NCBI GenBank assembly: GCA_964580655.1 | Contig: CAZOMR010000153.1 | Coordinates: forward strand, 1 to 8,129 | Source of the DNA: CAZOMR01 sp964580655 | Lineage (GTDB): Bacteria > RBG-13-61-14 > CAZOMR01 | Reading direction: 5' to 3' | DNA length: 8,129 bases | In this document: piece after piece, positions 1 through 3,845 of the stretch | Numbering within the stretch: the stretch's first letter is position 1 | Layout of the letters: every line of letters begins with the position of its first letter | Made by a program: the position numbers and the translations under genes | Notes under the pieces: model-generated | Seen by the model: only the letters and a program-made list of their open reading frames with translations | What the model was told of the DNA's origin: nothing | The model's database searches: none

Positions 1-59
1 AAAGGGACAAACGATGCAATCTATTCAAGGGGCAACTGCATTATTTGGGATAAATAATT

Positions 60-87
60 CTCTGTGTTCTCTGTGTCTCTGTGGTGA
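60..87. repeat. CTCTGTG-type degenerate tandem repeat, module A
   Basis: Three units with a shared CTCTGTG core are laid out as 9 + 8 + 11 bases, the last ending in GGTGA. The same 9 + 8 + 11 layout recurs at 159-186 with a changed core, so the two modules share architecture but not exact sequence. I recall near-identical intergenic stretches (read as TCACCACAGAGACACAGAG on the other strand) in many environmental bacterial genomes. I cannot name a formal family or a function. Confidence 0.7.
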
Positions 88-96
88 TTTTAGGCG

Positions 97-117
97 TGAG
101 GCCTGAGGCTTGAGTAT
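97..117. repeat. TGAGGCY heptad tandem repeat
   Basis: Three consecutive heptads, TGAGGCC, TGAGGCT and TGAGTAT, lie directly after module A. A related two-copy heptad, GGCTTGA GGCTTGA, occurs at 2799-2812 on the other side of the signalling operon, again followed by TGGTGA. The two non-coding regions therefore share repeat vocabulary. Confidence 0.55.
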
Positions 118-158
118 CAACAGACCTATTCCTGAATCTTTAACTTTAATTATTTCTT

Positions 159-187
159 CTTTGCGATCTTTGCGTCTTTGCGGTGAA
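159..187. repeat. CTTTGCG-type degenerate tandem repeat, module B
   Basis: Units CTTTGCGAT, CTTTGCGT and CTTTGCGGTGAA repeat the layout of module A (9 + 8 + 11 bases, ending in GGTGA). Only the pyrimidine and GCG/GTG core differs. The paired changes with preserved spacing suggest a common template or a common constraint rather than chance low complexity. Confidence 0.7.
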
Positions 188-196
188 AAAATCTTT

Positions 197-240
197 CAAT
201 CTGCGTCAATCTGCAGTTTTCTTGGTGTCTTGGTGGTTAA
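197..240. repeat. CAATCTGCG and CTTGGTG degenerate repeats, module C
   Basis: Two decamers, CAATCTGCGT and CAATCTGCAG (197-216), are followed by CTTGGTGT and CTTGGTGGTTAA (221-240). The second pair again ends with GGTG plus an A/T-rich run, like modules A and B. Together A, B and C fill most of the 295 bases without a gene at the left edge. No open reading frame of credible length or RNA gene is visible there. Confidence 0.6.
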
Positions 241-295
241 GTAAACTCTCTGCGATGTAATAAAAAGTCTTAACTGCACTTTTCGGGATAAACAC

Positions 296-679
296 TCAAT
301 CCTCTTGTCTGATCTTTTTCATCTGCTCGCTGACCTTGCGCAGGATGGATGCAGGGCCGTTGATCTTGGCGATGTGATCATCCGCGCCTGACTCTTTTGT
401 CAGTTTTACAAGCTCCTCCTCGGACTTATTGGAAAAGAGGATTATCCTGGGTTTGTGGCGCAGGCCCTTTTGCAGGAGTTCGACCATGCGGTCCCCGGAA
501 AGCGCGGGCATCATCACATCAAGCAGGATGATGTCCGGCATAAAGCTGTTAATTGCCGCAGTTGTCCCGATAACGCGGGTTGTTGAGGCGACCTCGTAAT
601 CCGCCTTCTCGAGCACGCGCCGTGCCATGTTGAGTGCGTTTTCATCATCATCAATGATAAAGACCTTTCCTCGGTTCAT
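296..679 (-). CDS. Single-domain response regulator (receiver only), second of pair
   Basis: A 127-residue CheY-like receiver with no output domain. The acidic pocket is D10-D12, the phospho-accepting aspartate is D54 (in ILLDVMMP), the switch serine is S83 and the conserved lysine is K105. The residue after the lysine is Ile (AKING) instead of the usual Pro, so the loop around the active site is somewhat atypical. The length equals one receiver domain, so phosphorylation should act through protein contacts rather than DNA binding. The start ATG overlaps the stop of the upstream receiver by 4 bp (ATGA), and GGGAGGA lies 5 nt before it, so translation is probably coupled. It is the last gene of the kinase operon. 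Its partner is presumably the histidine kinase two genes upstream (inference). Only the family is certain; the target is unknown. Confidence 0.93.
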   Translation of the reverse strand: MNRGKVFIIDDDENALNMARRVLEKADYEVASTTRVIGTTAAINSFMPDIILLDVMMPALSGDRMVELLQKGLRHKPRIILFSNKSEEELVKLTKESGADDHIAKINGPASILRKVSEQMKKIRQED

Positions 680-1065
680 GAGAGTCCTCCCTTCTCGCGA
701 AGCAAAACTTTGACCTGTTCCAGAAAATACCTGGGACTAAAGGGCTTGGGTATGAAGATGTCTGCTCCGGCTTCAATAGAGCGCTGGGACTCACGACGCT
801 GGTCTCCCGCGCTGATCATGACTATGACCATGCCGTGGTAGCGATTGTTTTCTCTCAGCCGACGACAGACTTCCACTCCATCATAATCACCGGGCATAAA
901 GATGTCCAGGACAACTAGCTCCGGAGAAAACGACTCGATCAGCGCCAGGCCATCCTTGCCTGTTCCGGCATGGGCAGTCATGAACCCGGCGCGGGTCAAG
1001 ACCCGGTCTATGATCCTGCGGATGAATTCATCATCATCCACGATCACGACGCGTGGACCATTCAT
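676..1065 (-). CDS. Single-domain response regulator (receiver only), first of pair
   Basis: A 129-residue CheY/Spo0F-type receiver. It shows D10-D12, the phosphorylation site D54 in VVLDIFMP, S85 in the MISAGD strand, and K107 in the canonical PKPF motif, so it should be fully competent for phosphotransfer. There is no DNA-binding, GGDEF or other output domain. Its start overlaps the histidine kinase stop by 4 bp (ATGA), with GGAGGG about 9 nt upstream inside the kinase gene. Gene order and overlap make it the obvious first phosphate acceptor of that kinase. Two receivers in a row suggest either a phosphorelay intermediate plus phosphate sink, or two separate protein targets. The two receivers are clearly diverged from each other, so this is not a fresh duplication. 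Confidence 0.95.
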   Translation of the reverse strand: MNGPRVVIVDDDEFIRRIIDRVLTRAGFMTAHAGTGKDGLALIESFSPELVVLDIFMPGDYDGVEVCRRLRENNRYHGMVIVMISAGDQRRESQRSIEAGADIFIPKPFSPRYFLEQVKVLLREKGGLS

Positions 1066-2594
1066 TCTCTCTCGCCCTCCGGAAGGGTGAAATAAAAAGC
1101 GGTTCCCTTTTCGCGGCCCGGGCTTTCAAACCACATCCTGCCTCCATGGCCCTCCTCAATGATGCGCTTTGCAATGGGCATGCCCAGGCCGGAGCCGACG
1201 GAATGTTTGCGCAAGTCCTCTATCTGGCCGAACTTGCTGAACACCTTCTCCGCATCTTCGGGCGCTATGCCTATCCCCTGATCAGCAATGCTGACGAGCG
1301 CCTCTCCCGGTCGGGCTTGTGTCTTCACCTTCAGCCTTTTCCCTGGTTTGCTGAATTTTATGGCATTATCCAGGACATTAACCACCACCTGGTGAATTCT
1401 ATCCGGGTCAAACTCCAATGTGGGAACACCATTATCCAGGGATAATTCAAGATTCAAGCCCTTTTCACTCAACACGCCTTCCACCACCTGCAGACTCCTT
1501 CTCACTACCTCGTTCAAATCCCCCTTGAGATAGTTGTAAGTCAGTCTTCCACTTTCCATCCGGCTCAGGTCAAGTATGTCATTGACCAGCCTGGACAGGC
1601 GCCGACTCTCCTGGTAGATGATCCGGCTGAACTCCTCTGTATCCTCTTGAGAAAGGTCTTCCTCCTGCAGGAACTCCGAGTAGCCCAGAATATTGGATAG
1701 CGGCGCGCGTAGCTCGTGCCCGACAAGGCTCAGGAGATCATCCTTCATTGCGTCCATGTCCTTTAACTCTGCGTAAGCTTTTTCCAGCTCGATATTCTTT
1801 TGTTCAAGCTCATTAAGTAATCGGTTTTCACGCATGTCCTTGACCACAGCAAGGATTCCCATCAATTCATTGCCCCTGCTCCGGATAACCGCGCTGGTAA
1901 AATTTACCGGGACCTTTTCACCTGTCTTGACCGTCAGCTCCGTGTTCATCTCCTTGATTTTTCCATACTTCATTATCCGGCCGAACCTCGCGGTGGCCTT
2001 TTCAATGCCTGATTGTTCCGTAGCAAAGAGTATCCCGACCGGCATTCCTATAACCTCGTGCCTGCGTATGCCGAGCATCTCCAGCAGGGCCTCATTAACC
2101 AGTATTATCCGGCCGTTTATATCAACAATAAAGGCCCCGTCCAACACGCTCTCCAGCATTGATTCCGCAGTAGCCTGGAAGCTTTCCATCTCATCAGCGC
2201 CGGAACCTGGCTTATCGGGAAAGGCCTCGCGCTCATGCAAATGCAAAAGTAGCAACTCCCCAGTTCCACTGTCAAATCTCTCGCCCTCGATCCGGACCGC
2301 AATGATCCCGCCGGCAGGGTTGACCAGGCGGAATTGACGAGCAGGGAATTCACGCTTCCCGGTTGCGAGGTCATGGAGGAACTCATGGAAATCAGTCCTA
2401 TCCTCAGGGTGGATGAATTCAGTCAAACGCGGAAAAGGCTGATCGGTTTCTTTTCGCCCGAGGAGTCGAGATGCACCAGGGGTAATGGCCTTGGACTCGC
2501 CGGATTGATCTACCAGGCAAAGACAAAGGGAACGGGATGACCACAAATCCGCAGCCTTGCCTTTGGCCTTGATGTTGAATTCCTGCTCAGACAT
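1062..2594 (-). CDS. Soluble PAS-PAS sensor histidine kinase
   Basis: A 510-residue kinase with no membrane segment or signal peptide, so a cytoplasmic sensor. A PAS domain spans about residues 15-120, a second PAS about 143-255, and a short coiled-coil linker about 256-285. The HisKA dimerisation helix carries the phospho-accepting H293 in LVGHELRAPLSN. The catalytic domain shows the N box (N406 and N410), the G1 box DQGIGI (438-443), an F box (VFSKFG) and the G2 box GSGLGMP (467-473). All ATP-binding elements are intact. No haem, flavin or iron-sulfur ligand set is obvious in the PAS domains, so the signal is unknown. It is first in a leftward operon with two receivers. The ATG at 2594 has no Shine-Dalgarno and lies about 3 nt after the predicted transcription start. 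The next possible start is a TTG at codon 17, which is less attractive. Family certain; signal not known. Confidence 0.95.
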   Translation of the reverse strand: MSEQEFNIKAKGKAADLWSSRSLCLCLVDQSGESKAITPGASRLLGRKETDQPFPRLTEFIHPEDRTDFHEFLHDLATGKREFPARQFRLVNPAGGIIAVRIEGERFDSGTGELLLLHLHEREAFPDKPGSGADEMESFQATAESMLESVLDGAFIVDINGRIILVNEALLEMLGIRRHEVIGMPVGILFATEQSGIEKATARFGRIMKYGKIKEMNTELTVKTGEKVPVNFTSAVIRSRGNELMGILAVVKDMRENRLLNELEQKNIELEKAYAELKDMDAMKDDLLSLVGHELRAPLSNILGYSEFLQEEDLSQEDTEEFSRIIYQESRRLSRLVNDILDLSRMESGRLTYNYLKGDLNEVVRRSLQVVEGVLSEKGLNLELSLDNGVPTLEFDPDRIHQVVVNVLDNAIKFSKPGKRLKVKTQARPGEALVSIADQGIGIAPEDAEKVFSKFGQIEDLRKHSVGSGLGMPIAKRIIEEGHGGRMWFESPGREKGTAFYFTLPEGERE

Positions 2595-2603
2595 TTTGCA
2601 GTA

Positions 2604-2632
2604 ATTATATGTTTATTCAGGCAATTTGTCAA
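2604..2632 (-). promoter_or_regulatory. Perfect-consensus sigma70 promoter of the kinase operon
   Basis: On the minus strand TTGACA (2627-2632) and TATAAT (2604-2609) are separated by exactly 17 bp: both hexamers match the sigma70 consensus fully at optimal spacing. The predicted transcription start is near 2597, while the kinase ATG begins at 2594. The expected mRNA therefore has only a few untranslated bases and no ribosome binding site. Confidence 0.85.
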
Positions 2633-2648
2633 CCCGGGTTTTTCTGCC

Positions 2649-2780
2649 GGGTGTGCGACATAAATGGTGACTTTTTTCATTCTCGGCCGTAGAGGCGATG
2701 CTTGCTACGCCCTCTTTGGGCAGGGCAAGCCCTGCCCCTACAATAATCTGTTGAAGGATCACCAAATATGTCGCACACCC
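2649..2780. mobile_element. MITE-like non-autonomous element with 22-bp TIRs and 9-bp target duplication
   Basis: Terminal inverted repeats 2649-2670 and 2759-2780 are complementary at 20 of 22 positions; the two mismatches are adjacent and internal. Each end starts GGGTGTGCGACAT. The element is flanked directly by a perfect 9-bp direct repeat, TTTTCTGCC, at 2640-2648 and 2781-2789, the signature of transposase-mediated insertion. The 132-bp interior encodes nothing and carries two hairpin-forming segments, so it must have been moved in trans. A 9-bp duplication fits several DDE transposase families (IS1 and IS4 among them); I cannot assign one. It sits about 17 bp upstream of the kinase -35 box and 57 bp upstream of the plus-strand -35 box, between two divergent promoters. 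Confidence 0.85.
2718..2737. repeat. GC-rich palindrome inside the MITE-like element
   Basis: GGGCAGGGC (2718-2726) and GCCCTGCCC (2729-2737) are perfect inverted arms around AA. A second imperfect stem pairs GGCCGTAG (2685-2692) with CTACGCCC (2705-2712) at 7 of 8 positions. The pair gives the interior a two-hairpin, REP-like look. I recall similar GGGGCAGGGCTTGCCCTGCCC-type dispersed repeats in environmental genomes, but cannot name a family. Confidence 0.65.
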
Positions 2781-2836
2781 TTTTCTGCCCCTCTAAAAGG
2801 CTTGAGGCTTGATGGTGAAAAAAGTTTTCAAGCTAG

Positions 2837-2864
2837 TTGAAATCCCATGACAAACTGATATAAT
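2837..2864 (+). promoter_or_regulatory. Extended -10 sigma70-type promoter reading toward the redox operon
   Basis: TTGAAA at 2837-2842 (5 of 6) is followed 16 bp later by TATAAT at 2859-2864 (6 of 6). The -10 box is preceded by TG-A, giving the extended form TGATATAAT. Predicted transcription start is near 2871, almost 300 nt before the first redox gene. The transcript would first run through the foldable segment and terminator-like hairpin described below. Confidence 0.6.
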
Positions 2865-2909
2865 TAACATATGTGCTTTTTTCATTTCAAGCGGAGAAGA
2901 CCCCGGTCA

Positions 2910-2931
2910 AAAGCTACGATTTTGTAGCTTT
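2910..2931. promoter_or_regulatory. Perfect 8-bp-arm palindrome, possible activator site or RNA hairpin
   Basis: AAAGCTAC (2910-2917) and GTAGCTTT (2924-2931) are exact inverted repeats separated by GATTTT. The centre lies about 140 bp upstream of the predicted sigma54 start, a typical distance for the enhancer of a bacterial enhancer-binding protein. It equally lies about 40-60 nt inside the transcript from the upstream sigma70-type promoter, where it would form a hairpin. The sequence does not match NtrC or NifA consensus sites as I know them. The symmetry is seen; both roles are inferred. Confidence 0.45.
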
Positions 2932-2985
2932 AATCGGCATAATTCAACAAGGATGTATGTTTTCTGATCCTGTGGAGCGGGGTTG

Positions 2986-3019
2986 AAATTCCCAAGTCAT
3001 TGTATTATTGGGGGTTTTT
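2986..3019 (+). terminator. Intrinsic-terminator-like hairpin upstream of the sigma54 promoter
   Basis: The segment AAATTCCCAA (2986-2995) can pair with TTGGGGGTTT (3008-3017) as a 10-bp stem with two G-U pairs, a 12-nt loop and a run of five T at 3015-3019. It is of modest strength because the GC part is only three pairs. It lies 15 nt before the sigma54 promoter, so it would shield the redox operon from upstream transcription or end an independent short RNA. Confidence 0.4.
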
Positions 3020-3023
3020 GGCA

Positions 3024-3050
3024 TGGCACAGGATTGGCATGTAAGTTGCT
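3024..3050 (+). promoter_or_regulatory. Sigma54 (-24/-12) promoter of the redox operon, with an overlapping second copy
   Basis: TTGGCATGTAAGTTGCT at 3034-3050 matches the sigma54 consensus YTGGCAYG-N4-TTGCW at every defined position, with GG and GC at the required 10-nt separation. The predicted start is near 3061, about 100 nt before the first redox gene. A second, weaker match, TGGCACAGGATTGGCA at 3024-3039, differs only in the -12 element. It overlaps so that its -12 GC coincides with the -24 region of the better copy. Sigma54 promoters need an ATP-dependent enhancer-binding protein. None is encoded in the window, and the two receivers next door lack the required AAA+ domain. Confidence 0.75.
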
Positions 3051-3162
3051 GTAAAATATTCGGATTGAGAAAGGGAGTAGCGCATTCTTAGCCTGGAAAA
3101 AGGGACATAGGAGATGTAGGTCAATGCTTTGTGAAGGGAAAGACGAATAAAGGATGTGAGCC

Positions 3163-3765
3163 TTGGAAGCGATAGAAACTGTTGATAAAGATCATGCTCT
3201 CGTTGAGAGTATAATCAAAAGCTATGGCGGCGCACTTGCTTCTCTCGTGCCAATCCTGCAGGACATCCAGTCCGAATATCGTTATCTCCCTGAAGGTTCA
3301 CTGAGACAGGTAGCAAGTAGTCTTGGGATTCCCCTTATCCAGGTCTATGGAGTGGCCACATTCTTCAAGGCCTTCAGCCTCAAGCCCAAGGGCCGACACC
3401 AGTGCACTGTGTGCATGGGAACAGCGTGTCATGTCAGGGGTGCGGGCCTGGTGGTAGAAGAGCTTGAAAGAAATCTCAAGATAAAGTCAGGAGACACCAC
3501 AGAGGACATGGAATATTCCCTGGAGACCGTGAACTGCGTCGGGGCTTGCGCGCTTGGCCCGATAGTGCTCATTGACGGAGAATACTACGGCCACATGAAC
3601 TCGGCAAAGGTCGGGAAGATGCTAAAGGGTCATGAAAAGAAATCTGCAAAGACCGGGAAGGCAAGGGAAGAAAAGGCGACCGGGGCAAAAAAGCCGATGA
3701 AAAAGCCTGCGAAGAAGAGCAAAGGAGCGGGCAAAGCCAGACCAAAGGCTGGTAAAAAAAAGTAA
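3163..3765 (+). CDS. nuoE: NuoE/HydC-type 2Fe-2S subunit of an NAD-linked oxidoreductase, with lysine-rich tail
   Basis: A 200-residue thioredoxin-fold ferredoxin subunit of the 24-kDa complex I/HydC/HndA family. It passes electrons between the FMN subunit and the other iron-sulfur centres in the cytoplasm. The helical N-terminal part contains ILQDIQSEYRYLPEGSL and the family motif VYGVATFFKAFSLKP. The 2Fe-2S ligands are C84, C89, C125 and C129 (C-x4-C-x35-C-x3-C), all present. C81 is extra. From about residue 157 there is a 44-residue tail with 17 Lys and 2 Arg plus Ala, Gly and Pro, absent from usual 155-165-residue members. The TTG at 3163 is the only possible start, since a TGA lies at 3157-3159 in frame; AAGGA ends 8 nt before it. 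It is the first gene of the operon under the sigma54 promoter. The symbol denotes the family, not true complex I. Confidence 0.92.
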   Translation: MEAIETVDKDHALVESIIKSYGGALASLVPILQDIQSEYRYLPEGSLRQVASSLGIPLIQVYGVATFFKAFSLKPKGRHQCTVCMGTACHVRGAGLVVEELERNLKIKSGDTTEDMEYSLETVNCVGACALGPIVLIDGEYYGHMNSAKVGKMLKGHEKKSAKTGKAREEKATGAKKPMKKPAKKSKGAGKARPKAGKKK

Positions 3766-3822
3766 GGACTGAAGAAATGCCATTGGAAGAAGCAGGAGAA
3801 AGCCGCCAAAGCAGGCCCTTAA
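3766..3822 (+). other. Lysine-rich in-frame continuation after the nuoE-like stop codon
   Basis: After the TAA at 3763-3765 the same frame continues for 18 codons to a second TAA at 3820-3822 and reads GLKKCHWKKQEKAAKAGP, with six Lys and three Ala. The composition is that of the preceding tail. This suggests that the tail once ran longer, or still does by readthrough in some strains, and that the present stop is recent. Composition alone is weak evidence in such a low-complexity stretch. Confidence 0.35.
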
Positions 3823-3845
3823 GTTCCTGGTGGGAGAATTCATGA
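3777..3845 (+). CDS. Possible 22-codon small ORF overlapping the nuoF-like start
   Basis: ATG at 3777 opens 22 codons (starting MPLEEAGES, ending WWENS) and stops at TGA 3843-3845, which overlaps the ATG of the NuoF-like gene as ATGA. A weak AAGGA lies 8 nt upstream of the ATG. The layout would allow translational coupling between the first and second redox genes across a 76-bp gap. The peptide resembles nothing I know, and the overlap may be accidental. Low confidence that it is translated. Confidence 0.2.
   Translation: MPLEEAGESRQSRPLSSWWENS

Larger units (their letters stand above)
34..293. repeat. 22-bp imperfect direct repeats bracketing the intergenic repeat block
   Basis: Positions 34-55 and 272-293 match at 18 of 22 bases; both begin AACTGCA and contain GGGATAAA. 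They lie in the same orientation on either side of all the low-complexity modules between them, so the intergenic block looks like one bounded unit. The right copy ends three bases before the stop codon of the leftward receiver gene. Read on the minus strand, that copy also contains an AAAAGT/ACTTTT arm pair (263-268 with 278-283) followed by T residues, which is at best a weak terminator for the signalling operon. No transposase or tRNA is nearby. What the pair is remains unknown to me. Confidence 0.6.
2871..3019 (+). ncRNA. Candidate structured small RNA or leader RNA
   Basis: Between an extended -10 promoter and a terminator-like hairpin lies about 150 nt without a reading frame that can fold as a three-way junction. 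P1 pairs 2899-2905 (GACCCCG) with 2978-2984 (CGGGGTT, one G-U). P2 is the perfect 8-bp hairpin 2910-2917/2924-2931. P3 pairs AGGAT 2950-2954 with ATCCT 2967-2971. The terminator stem starts two bases after P1 closes. GGG at 2980-2982 could instead pair with CCC at 2991-2993, which would break both P1 and the terminator, an attenuator-like arrangement. I recognise no known riboswitch or sRNA consensus. Folding is by eye, so this is a hypothesis. Confidence 0.3.

Noticed and set aside
60..240. CRISPR array
   Set aside because: The units are 7-11 bases and contiguous, with no 25-40-bp repeats separated by unique spacers and no cas gene.
263..283. Intrinsic terminator of the kinase operon
   Set aside because: The only arm pair is six A/T-dominated base pairs with a short T-run on the minus strand; too weak to call as a separate feature.
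1053..1445. Plus-strand 130-codon frame opposite the kinase catalytic domain
   Set aside because: It lies entirely antisense to conserved kinase motifs, has no ribosome site or recognisable domain, and is explained by the coding bias of the minus-strand gene.
3124..3150. Eight-codon frame (MLCEGKDE) in the leader of the redox operon
   Set aside because: A short ATG frame with a weak upstream AGGAG can occur by chance, and there is no amino-acid run suggesting attenuation. A start-stop ATGTGA at 3154 was rejected for the same reason.
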